From Rhizomicrobium sp. (lineage in GTDB: Bacteria; Pseudomonadota; Alphaproteobacteria; Micropepsales; Micropepsaceae), in the NCBI GenBank assembly GCA_025451875.1, contig JANWJQ010000020.1, positions 28,998 through 92,997 on the forward strand: DNA of 64,000 bases, written 5' to 3'. A program made the position numbers and the translations under genes. The notes beneath the pieces are model-generated. The model had not been told where the DNA came from. It saw only the letters and a list, made by a program, of their open reading frames with translations, and did no database searches. Numbering within the stretch: position 1 is the stretch's first letter; every line of letters begins with the position of its first letter. Shown here in pieces: positions 56,435-64,000 of this stretch.

Positions 56435-56740
56435 ATGGCCATAGCAGCAGTCGCATCCGCCGCTTATCAGGCCGCCGCGAAAATGGGCGGCGGCGCGGCA
56501 TCATCCGCCGCCTCGCCCACAGGCGCAGGCTTCGGCGACTTTCTCACCAGCGCCATGAAAGACGCCATCGGCACCATGAAAAGCGGCGAACAGGCTGCGG
56601 CCCAACAGGTTGCGGGCAAGGGCGACATGGTCAGTGTCGTCAATGCCGTCAATCAAGCCGAGTTGACGTTGGATACCGTCGTCGCTGTCCGCGACAAGGT
56701 GATCACGGCCTATCAGTCCATCATGCAGATGCCGATCTAA
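56435..56740 (+). CDS. fliE: Flagellar hook-basal body protein FliE
   Basis: VSVVNAVNQAELTLDTVVAVRDKVITAYQSIMQMPI. Confidence 0.95.
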   Translation: MAIAAVASAAYQAAAKMGGGAASSAASPTGAGFGDFLTSAMKDAIGTMKSGEQAAAQQVAGKGDMVSVVNAVNQAELTLDTVVAVRDKVITAYQSIMQMPI

Positions 56741-56753
56741 CGAAAGCGCCATC

Positions 56754-57017
56754 ATGACATCCGCCGATTCCATCGACTTCGCGCGCCAGAGCATTTGGGT
56801 TCTTCTGGAGGTCGCTGCCCCCGCAATGTTGGCCGCGCTCGTCGTCGGCCTTGCCGTCGGCCTGTTGCAGGCGCTGACGCAGATCCAGGAACAGACGCTG
56901 GTCTTCGTGCCGAAGATCATCGCGATCTTCCTTGTGCTTCTGATCTCGCTGCCTTTCGCGGGTTCGGCGATGAATTCCTTGATGACCGATGTCGCCACGC
57001 GTATCGCAGCCTATTAG
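56754..57017 (+). CDS. fliQ: Flagellar export protein FliQ
   Basis: 87 aa, two TM: VGLAVGLLQALTQIQEQTLVFVPKIIAIFLVLL. Confidence 0.96.
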   Translation: MTSADSIDFARQSIWVLLEVAAPAMLAALVVGLAVGLLQALTQIQEQTLVFVPKIIAIFLVLLISLPFAGSAMNSLMTDVATRIAAY

Positions 57018-57026
57018 CGGGCGCCC

Positions 57027-57794
57027 GTGACCGTCCATCTCAACGACCTCTCTGGTCAGGTTCTTCTCTACTTCCTCGTCTTCGCGCGGGTGGGCAGCAT
57101 GGTCATGTTGCTGCCGGCGATCGGCGATGCGGGCGTGCCGCCGCGCGTGCGCCTTGCGCTGGCGCTGGCAATTTCTTTCGCGATGGCGCCCGCGCTTGTC
57201 GGCACCTACCCCCATGTTACAAACAATTCGCCTCTCGCGCTCGGCGTGCTGCTGATGCAGGAAGTCGTCGCCGGCCTTCTCGTCGGCGGCATGGCGCGCA
57301 TCATCATGGCGGGGCTGTCCGTCGCCGGTCAGTTGATCGCCACGCAGACCGGCCTTGCCTACACGCAGACCATCGACCCCACCTTCGGTGAACAAGGGGC
57401 TATTGTCGGCACCTTCTTCAGCATGCTGGGCGTGGTTCTGATTTTCGCAACCAATCTGCATCACCTTGCCATCGGCGCGATCCATGGCAGCTATGTGATG
57501 ATCCCGCCCGGCGCGCCGCTTCCCTATGGCGACATGGCGCAGGAAGCGATCAATCTGGTCAGCGGCACGTTCGCGCTGGGGCTTGAACTGGCCGCGCCGT
57601 TTCTGGTGTTCGGCGCCGCCGTGAACGCCGCCATCGGTTTGCTGGCGCGTCTTGTGCCGCAGATCCAGGTCTTCTTCATCGCGCAACCGGTCAACATTCT
57701 CTCGGGCTTCTTCCTGATGATGTTGCTGATGGGCTCGCTGATGACGCTGTTCCTCAATTATTACGCCACCGAGATGGGACGCTTCCTGAGCTGA
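57027..57794 (+). CDS. fliR: Flagellar export protein FliR
   Basis: FARVGSMVMLLPAIGDAGVPPRVRLALALAISF...; between fliQ and flhB; GTG start. Confidence 0.95.
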   Translation: MTVHLNDLSGQVLLYFLVFARVGSMVMLLPAIGDAGVPPRVRLALALAISFAMAPALVGTYPHVTNNSPLALGVLLMQEVVAGLLVGGMARIIMAGLSVAGQLIATQTGLAYTQTIDPTFGEQGAIVGTFFSMLGVVLIFATNLHHLAIGAIHGSYVMIPPGAPLPYGDMAQEAINLVSGTFALGLELAAPFLVFGAAVNAAIGLLARLVPQIQVFFIAQPVNILSGFFLMMLLMGSLMTLFLNYYATEMGRFLS

Positions 57795-57798
57795 TCCC

Positions 57799-58875
57799 AT
57801 GGCAGACAACGAAGACAAATCCTCACAAACAGAAGAACCTACCCAACGAAGGCTAGACGACGCCGAAAAACACGGTGACATCGTCAAATCCACCGAGGTT
57901 ACGACCTTTGTGGTGCTTCTGGGCGGCACGCTCTCCATCGCGATCTTCGGCCATTCCACGGCGCAAACCTTCACCCGCACCTTCCAGATGTTTCTGGAAC
58001 AGCCCGATCAGATCACCGTCGATTCCGCCAGCGCGCTCGCGCTCTTTCGGCACATCGTCCTGGCAGTTGCCGCGATGCTCGGACCTGTCTTCGCCGTGCT
58101 GGCGGGGATGGGGCTGGCCAGCCATGTGTTGCAGCATCGGCCGTCGATTTCGCTGGAGCGCATCGCACCGAACTTTGCAAAGCTCTCGCCACTGTCCGGT
58201 CTCAAGAAGATGTTCGGGATGGATGGCGTCATCAATCTGGGCAAGGGCGTCATCAAGATCGCCATCATCGGCACGGTCTTGTGGACGGTGCTGTGGCCGG
58301 AGCGCGGCAATCTCGAAGCGCTGTTGACACACGGACCCGAACAGATTGCGAGCGACATGATCTATCTGATCATGAAGCTTCTGATCGCGACGCTCAGTAT
58401 CCTCGCCGTCATTGCCGTGCTGGACTATGCACTGCAACGCTTCCGCTTCCTGCAGCGCAATCGCATGAGCAAGCAGGAGATCAAGGAAGAATACCGCCAG
58501 ACCGAAGGCGATCCGGCGGTCAAGGCGAAGGTGAAGCAGATCCGCACCGAGCGTTCGCGCCGCCGCATGATGGCCGCGGTGCCCGAAGCCACGGTCGTGA
58601 TCATGAACCCGACCCACTATGCCGTGGCGCTCAAATACGAGTCCGGCAAGATGGCCGCGCCGATCTGCGTGGCCAAGGGCGTGGATGCGCTCGCGCTCAA
58701 GATCCGCGCGGTTGCGGAGGAACACGATGTCCCCGTGGTCGAGAATCCGCCATTGGCCCGCGCGCTCTACGCCACCGTCGAACTCGACGAGCCGGTTCCG
58801 GCCGAGCAGTACAAGGCGGTGGCCCAGGTCATCGGTTACGTCATGAAGCTGACCGGCAAGATGCGGGCGAACTAG
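57799..58875 (+). CDS. flhB: Flagellar export protein FlhB
   Basis: EDKSSQTEEPTQRRLDDAEKHGDIVKSTEV; autocleavage motif VIMNPTHYAVALKY. Confidence 0.98.
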   Translation: MADNEDKSSQTEEPTQRRLDDAEKHGDIVKSTEVTTFVVLLGGTLSIAIFGHSTAQTFTRTFQMFLEQPDQITVDSASALALFRHIVLAVAAMLGPVFAVLAGMGLASHVLQHRPSISLERIAPNFAKLSPLSGLKKMFGMDGVINLGKGVIKIAIIGTVLWTVLWPERGNLEALLTHGPEQIASDMIYLIMKLLIATLSILAVIAVLDYALQRFRFLQRNRMSKQEIKEEYRQTEGDPAVKAKVKQIRTERSRRRMMAAVPEATVVIMNPTHYAVALKYESGKMAAPICVAKGVDALALKIRAVAEEHDVPVVENPPLARALYATVELDEPVPAEQYKAVAQVIGYVMKLTGKMRAN

Positions 58876-58925
58876 CTGCCCCAAAACGGGGCGAAAAGCC
58901 CCGCGCTTTCGCGTAATATCGATTC

Positions 58926-61004
58926 GTGACGGTCCGCGCGCTTACCCTTGGAAATTACGGCCTTCCCGCCGGCGCCTGGCGCTGGGCGGCGCTGGGCTTT
59001 GTCCTTCTTGCGCTAGCCGCAGCCGGTCTTGCGGTCGGTGCGCCGGATGCCGCGCGCTGGGCGGGCGTTGCGCTGCTGGCCGGTATCGGCGCCGTCGCCT
59101 CCATCTTTTTATATGCAATCTGGCCCCGCGAAACGGTGAGCGCCGACGAAGCGCGCCTCATCGCGGAAGCAGCTGCGCGCGCCAATGTCGCCTGGGCGGT
59201 GACGGGCGCAGATGGCGCGGTCATCGATTGCAACGACATCTATCGCGGGATGTCCGGCACACCGAAGGGCGAAGCGCCGCCGCCGCCGGAACTGGCGCTC
59301 GGCAATGAAACCAGCGCCGCTACGCTTTATCGTCTGACCAAAAGCGCCGCCGATCGCGAACAGCGCGAAGAGGTCTTCTCCATTGGCGGCGGAATCGAAA
59401 TTACCGCCGCGGTGCGTCCGCTAGCGAACGGCACCTCGGCCTGGTGGTTCGCACCGCGCCTCGTCATGCACGATGCCGCGCCGCGCGCACCCATCGCCCC
59501 GACCGTTTCTTCGCAGCTTGCCACCGCCGTATTCCGCGATGCGCCGGTCGGTGTCGCCATCGCCGACGCCGATGGCCGCATCGTCGAAGCCAACAATGCT
59601 TTTGTCGAATTTTTGAACGCAGGTGCGGGCCGCAATATCGGCGATCTCGTCGAGCCCGCCGACAAGGCGACGGTGCTGGATCTGCTGCTGAAGGCGAAAG
59701 ACACGGCGCATGGCAACGCCGCGGAGCTTCGTCCCGTCGGCCAGCCGGAGCGCATGGCCGAACTTTATGCCGCGCCCACCAATGGTGGCTCGGGTCGCGT
59801 TATTCTTTATCTCGTCGATGTGTCCGACCAGAAGGCGCTGGAGACGAAATTCGCGCAGTCGCAGAAGATGCAGGCGGTCGGCAAGCTTGCGGGCGGCGTG
59901 GCGCATGACTTCAACAACATCCTCACCGTCATCATCGGCAATTCTGAATTCCTGCTGATGCGCCACACCGCGGGCGATCCGTCATTCAACGAGATCAACC
60001 TCATCCATCAGGATGCATTGCGGGCCGCCAATCTGGTCAAGCAGCTTCTCGCCTTCAGCCGCGAACAGACGATGCAGCCCAAGGTGCTGGCGCTGAACGG
60101 CGCCATCGCCGAGATGCATCAACTGCTCAGCCGTCTCGTCGGCGAAGGCATCGAGATCAAGCTGGAGAACGCGCCGGATCTGTGGCCGATCAACGCCGAT
60201 GAATCGCAGCTCACCAATGCGATCATGAATCTTGTCGTGAATGCGCGCGACGCCATGCCCAAGGGCGGCGCGATCACCATCCGCACCGCGAACCAGGTCG
60301 TCCCGCAGGCAATGGCACTAGGGGCTGCGATCATGCCCGCGGACGACTACGTGCGCATCGATGTTTCCGATCAGGGCACGGGCATCGCCAAAGAGCATAT
60401 CGGGAAAATCTTCGATCCGTTCTTCACGACGAAACCCGTCGGCTCCGGCACGGGCCTTGGCCTTGCGACGGTGTATGGCATCGTCAAGCAGACCGGCGGC
60501 TACATCACCGTCGACAGCGAACTCAACAAAGGCACGACGTTCTCCATCTTCCTGCCGCGCTTCAAAGGCGAGATGCCGGTGGCGCAGGTGGAATCGGCGC
60601 CCGCGCGCGACATCACCGGACAGGACACCGTGCTGCTGGTGGAAGACGAAGAAGCCGTGCGCAGCTTCGCGGCGCGCGCCTTGCGCGTGCGTGGTTACAA
60701 GGTTCTGGAAGCGCCTGGCGGCGAGGAAGCGCTGGAGCTGGTGCGCAACCACCCCGCGCCGATCCATCTGCTCATCACCGACGTGGTGATGCCCAATATG
60801 GATGGTCCGACATTGGTGCGGAATCTGAAGCGCATCCGTCCGGAGATTTCGGTAATCTTCATGTCCGGCTATGCGGAGGAAGCCTTCCGCCGCAACGATC
60901 AGAACACCGCCGACATGCACTTCCTGCCCAAGCCTTTCGGCCTCAAGCAACTTGCCGCCAAGGTGAAGGATGTTCTGTCCGCCGCACCGGCGGCGAAGCC
61001 GTAA
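58926..61004 (+). CDS. cckA: CckA-type hybrid histidine kinase (PAS-HK-receiver)
   Basis: KLAGGVAHDFNNILTVIIGNSEFLL, ATP domain, receiver LITDVVMPNMDGPTLV...VIFMSGYAEEAFR...HFLPKPFGLKQLAAKVKDVL. Confidence 0.88.
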   Translation: MTVRALTLGNYGLPAGAWRWAALGFVLLALAAAGLAVGAPDAARWAGVALLAGIGAVASIFLYAIWPRETVSADEARLIAEAAARANVAWAVTGADGAVIDCNDIYRGMSGTPKGEAPPPPELALGNETSAATLYRLTKSAADREQREEVFSIGGGIEITAAVRPLANGTSAWWFAPRLVMHDAAPRAPIAPTVSSQLATAVFRDAPVGVAIADADGRIVEANNAFVEFLNAGAGRNIGDLVEPADKATVLDLLLKAKDTAHGNAAELRPVGQPERMAELYAAPTNGGSGRVILYLVDVSDQKALETKFAQSQKMQAVGKLAGGVAHDFNNILTVIIGNSEFLLMRHTAGDPSFNEINLIHQDALRAANLVKQLLAFSREQTMQPKVLALNGAIAEMHQLLSRLVGEGIEIKLENAPDLWPINADESQLTNAIMNLVVNARDAMPKGGAITIRTANQVVPQAMALGAAIMPADDYVRIDVSDQGTGIAKEHIGKIFDPFFTTKPVGSGTGLGLATVYGIVKQTGGYITVDSELNKGTTFSIFLPRFKGEMPVAQVESAPARDITGQDTVLLVEDEEAVRSFAARALRVRGYKVLEAPGGEEALELVRNHPAPIHLLITDVVMPNMDGPTLVRNLKRIRPEISVIFMSGYAEEAFRRNDQNTADMHFLPKPFGLKQLAAKVKDVLSAAPAAKP

Positions 61005-61088
61005 TTTTGCGCTGCACCTAACGCGAATGTGTGCGCGCCTCCTGGCGATGCGCCGCTAGAGTGCGCGCGTCTTCGGGAGAACCATTCC

Positions 61089-61817
61089 ATGAAAAAGACT
61101 TTGATCGGCGCGGCGCTGTTTGCGCTCACACTGACGGGCGCGGCTTTCGCGGCAGCGATACCGGATTATGTTTCAAAAGCGGTGTCGGACACGGCACGCC
61201 CCGCCGGCGATAGCAGCCGCGATGCGGTCCGCATGCCAGGCGAGACCATTGCCTTCGCCGGTGTAAAGCCCGGCATGACGGTTGCCGAGCTGGCGCCCGG
61301 CGGCGGTTATTTCACGCGCATGCTGAGCGATGTGGTGGGACCGACAGGCCATGTTTATGGCCTCGAAAACATCAAGTGGGATGACGGCTCCGACGCCAAG
61401 GTTGCGGCTGCCCACAAGAACGTCACCATGGCGGACGGCCAGTTCGGCGCTGTGAAGCTGCCGGAAAAGGTCGACCTTTTCTGGATCACGCAGAACTATC
61501 ACGATCTTCACATCGCAAAATACAATCCCGTCGCCATCCCCGCGTTCAACAAAAGCGTCTTCGATGCGCTCAAGCCCGGCGGCACATATTTCATCGTCGA
61601 TCATCAGGCCAATGATGGCACGACGGAAGCAGACATCGAAAAGCTGCATCGCATCCCGAAGGCACAGGTCATCAAGGAAGCTGAAGCCGCCGGTTTCAAG
61701 CTGGTTGCGGAAGGCGACGCACTGCATCACCCGGCGGACGACCACACCAAGACGATCTTCGATCCGGCCATCAAAGGCCACACCGACCAGTACATGCTTA
61801 AATTCGTAAGGCCTTGA
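61089..61817 (+). CDS. Exported SAM-methyltransferase-like protein (COG4798-like)
   Basis: Signal peptide, then GVKPGMTVAELAPGGGYFTRMLSDVVGPTGHVYGLE. Confidence 0.85.
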   Translation: MKKTLIGAALFALTLTGAAFAAAIPDYVSKAVSDTARPAGDSSRDAVRMPGETIAFAGVKPGMTVAELAPGGGYFTRMLSDVVGPTGHVYGLENIKWDDGSDAKVAAAHKNVTMADGQFGAVKLPEKVDLFWITQNYHDLHIAKYNPVAIPAFNKSVFDALKPGGTYFIVDHQANDGTTEADIEKLHRIPKAQVIKEAEAAGFKLVAEGDALHHPADDHTKTIFDPAIKGHTDQYMLKFVRP

Positions 61818-61902
61818 TCATGGTGGGTTCGTTTAAGCGTGGCGGGATGGTGCTGTCTCTCCGGAAGGCGTAATCTGTGCCTCTTTGCCGGGGAGCACTT
61901 CC

Positions 61903-62106
61903 ATGAGGAACGCTGTTTCTGTCACCTGCATAGGAATCATATTCACAGCTGCCATTTCAACAGCAGCGCTTGGTCAGACGGCCAGTGGTTCGACCGTAAC
62001 GGGATGTCAGCCGGGAGAAGGTTGCTGGCACAATCCGCCGCCGCCACCACCAAAGCCACCTGTCTGTCACATCGAACAGGGCATCAAGATTTGCGATCCC
62101 GGCTAA
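61903..62106 (+). CDS. Small exported Pro/Cys-containing protein
   Basis: MRNAVSVTCIGIIFTAAISTAALGQTASGSTVTGCQPGEGCWHNPPPPPPKPPVCHIEQGIKICDPG. Confidence 0.6.
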   Translation: MRNAVSVTCIGIIFTAAISTAALGQTASGSTVTGCQPGEGCWHNPPPPPPKPPVCHIEQGIKICDPG

Positions 62107-62486
62107 CGATCGCGATTTTCGTTGCGCTTTTCGCTTTACCGCCTGCTGCGCCGGCGGTGGCGTCCTGCCCGTCGCATGGCTCCGAAATGGCGCGCACCGA
62201 ATTGCTGTTCGGCGCGGGGCAGGTCGGCATGGCGCGATGGAAGACGTTCCTCTCGCACGAAGTGACGCCCCGCTTTCCGGACGGGCTGACGGTCCTCGAT
62301 GGCTACGGCCAATGGAAAGCGCCGAACGGAAAAATCTCGGCCGAGCGTTCGCGCGTTCTTCTTCTGTGGCATGCGCCGGGTGCGGATGCGGACGCCAGGA
62401 TCGATGTCATCCGCGACGCCTATAAAAAGCAATTTCACCAGCTCTCCGTGATGCGGGTGGACAGCGTGGATTGCGTCTCCTTCTGA
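62091..62486 (+). CDS. DUF3574-like exported protein (probable TTG start)
   Basis: MRSRLTIAIFVALFALPPAAPAVA signal; RTELLFGAGQVG...FLSHEVTPRFPDGLTVLDGYGQWKAPNGKISAERSRVLLLWH. Confidence 0.75.
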   Translation: MRSRLTIAIFVALFALPPAAPAVASCPSHGSEMARTELLFGAGQVGMARWKTFLSHEVTPRFPDGLTVLDGYGQWKAPNGKISAERSRVLLLWHAPGADADARIDVIRDAYKKQFHQLSVMRVDSVDCVSF

Positions 62487-62504
62487 CACGATCATCCGCT
62501 CGAT

Positions 62505-62810
62505 GTGCCGCCGACCAGCGTCGGCTTCTGGACGCAATATGAATTCCAGGAGGGCGCGCTGAAGGGCGTCGGCATCGGCGGCGGTGTCTATCGCTATTCT
62601 TCACAAGAAGGCGATCTGCCCAACACCTTCAAGCTGCCGAGCGTCACGCTGGTCAACGGTCTGTTGAGTTACGATTTCGGCCCGGCGGAACTGCAGCTCA
62701 ATGTGAAGAACATCTTCAATGAGCGTTACTTCCTGGGCTCTTACGACATCGCCTATATCCAGCCCGGCCTGCCGCGCAATTACGTGCTCACGCTGCGCTG
62801 GAAGATGTGA
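62505..62810 (+). pseudogene. C-terminal remnant of a TonB-dependent receptor
   Basis: VGFWTQYEFQEGALKGVGIGGGVYRYSS...LPSVTLVNGLLSYDFGPAELQLNVKNIFNERYFLGSYD...GLPRNYVLTLRWKM, the last barrel strands only. Confidence 0.85.
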
Positions 62811-63418
62811 TGCGTGCGCTTCTCGTCCGCCTTCATCGCACCGGGGGATTGAGCCTTGCGCTCTTTCTCACGCTGGCGGAACTGACGGGAAGCGCCATCG
62901 TCTTCAACGGGGAAATCGACGCCTTCATCAATCCGTCGCTGTTCCACACTAAGACCCGTGGCGCGCCGCTCTCGCCGGATTTGCTCGCGAACAAGGTTCA
63001 ACGCGCTATCCCCTTGGCGCAGGTCACCCTTATTCCGCTCACGACCAAGTCCGGCGAGGCGGCCGTTCTTCGCGTGGAACCGCGCGCCGGCAAAACGCTG
63101 CTTTAAGATCAGGTCTTCGCCTATTATTATTTCGATGATCGCAATAGGGCCTTGCTCGATGCGGACATCGCAGGCCAGGGCAGCGCCGGCGACATCTATA
63201 TGTAGGCGCAGTGCCAGCTTCACACCGGCCGCATCCTCGGCTTGCCGGGGTGCATTTTGATCTGCCTCACCGGGCTTCTGGTCGCCATGCTGTCCATGAC
63301 TGGCGTCTATATCTGGGCGCACAAAAGCCAGTGGTTCCGGCACCTGTTGGCCAGCCGGGGGGGGCGGAGTCGGCCTCGCGATTCGGCTCCCATGGGCCAT
63401 CCGGCAGCGGCGGAATAA
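62807..63418 (+). pseudogene. PepSY-associated TM protein with two in-frame nonsense codons
   Basis: Same frame through TAA (63104-63106) and TAG (63203-63205): LHRTGGLSLALFLTLAELTGS...[74 protein letters not shown]. Confidence 0.88.
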
Positions 63419-63424
63419 ATCCGC

Positions 63425-63439
63425 GAACGTCCCCGGAAC
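63425..63439. promoter_or_regulatory. LexA-type SOS box of recA
   Basis: GAAC-GTCCCCG-GAAC, matching the alphaproteobacterial GAAC-N7-GAAC operator, about 120 bp before the recA ATG. Confidence 0.8.
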
Positions 63440-63561
63440 AACATCCGGTATTTCCAAGCCGAATCAGCACTTTGGCTAGCGGCTTGCCAACGAGAACAAA
63501 AGCGATACATTCGCCTTCGTTGCGCGCCGGTGGGCGGCATGCAAAGAAGGAGAAACCAGTC

Positions 63562-64000
63562 ATGGCAGCCTCGAAGGAAGCGGTTTTGCGCGTTGTGGGC
63601 AAAGACAAAGGCAAGGACGACAACAGCGAACGCAAGCGTGCGCTGGAAGCGGCACTGAGCCAAATCGACCGCGCCTTCGGCAAGGGCAGTGTGATGAAGC
63701 TGGGCGCCCGTGAGGCGGCGGCCGATGTGCAGGATGCGGTTTCGACCGGATCGCTGGGCCTCGATATCGCGCTCGGCATCGGCGGATTGCCCCGCGGCCG
63801 CGTGATCGAAGTTTACGGTCCTGAGTCTTCCGGCAAGACGACCCTCGCGCTGCATGTCGTGGCCGAGATCCAAAAGAAGGGCGGCATCGCGGCCTATGTG
63901 GACGCGGAACATGCGCTCGATCCGATTTACGCCCGCAAGCTCGGCGTCGATATCGACGAAATGCTGATCTCCCAGCCGGACACGGGCGAGCAGGCGCTGG
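63562..64000 (+). CDS. recA: Recombinase A, N-terminal part (truncated by the window end)
   Basis: [54 protein letters not shown]. Confidence 0.98.
   Translation, partial: MAASKEAVLRVVGKDKGKDDNSERKRALEAALSQIDRAFGKGSVMKLGAREAAADVQDAVSTGSLGLDIALGIGGLPRGRVIEVYGPESSGKTTLALHVVAEIQKKGGIAAYVDAEHALDPIYARKLGVDIDEMLISQPDTGEQAL

Noticed and set aside
56721-58884. Two long minus-strand ORFs (419 and 343 aa) opposite fliQ-fliR-flhB
   Set aside because: Shadow ORFs over well-defined flagellar genes; composition typical of reverse-frame translation.
1-64000. CRISPR arrays, rRNA operons, complete prophage or integron
   Set aside because: No regularly spaced repeats, rRNA signatures, phage structural genes or integrase found on reading through the window.

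Overview
A 64 kb chromosomal window from a GC-rich alphaproteobacterium, mostly densely packed housekeeping genes. It has flagellar loci at both ends. The left end holds a tandem flagellin pair, flaF, flbT and a TPR-glycosyltransferase resembling FlmG. The right end holds fliO-fliP divergent from flgB-flgC-fliE-fliQ-fliR-flhB, followed by a CckA-type hybrid histidine kinase. In between are hemD/hemC/tsaD, holA/lptE/leuS with hisF, ribA, macAB, mrcA, a MATE pump, aminotransferase/puuD, lolA, gpsA, mmsA and the start of recA. The accessory or decaying patches are (a) an AT-richer islet at about 8.2-10.2 kb, where a dCTP-deaminase-like gene is cut off by an IS1595-type transposase, and (b) a decayed TonB-receptor/PepSY cassette at 62.5-63.4 kb with in-frame stops, just before recA. 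I found no CRISPR array, rRNA, convincing tRNA or complete prophage. The most interesting signals are non-coding: a highly structured orphan sRNA candidate with its own promoter and terminator (36143-36290, minus); a 47-bp nested palindrome over the start codon of an ArsR-type gene (42101-42147); two TTAA-N7-TTAA CtrA-type boxes between fliO and flgB; matching sigma-54 promoters plus 5'-terminal hairpins on both flagellin genes; a GAAC-N7-GAAC LexA-type box before recA; and a MerR-like promoter layout in front of macA. All product calls come from reading the translated sequences. No database search was run.
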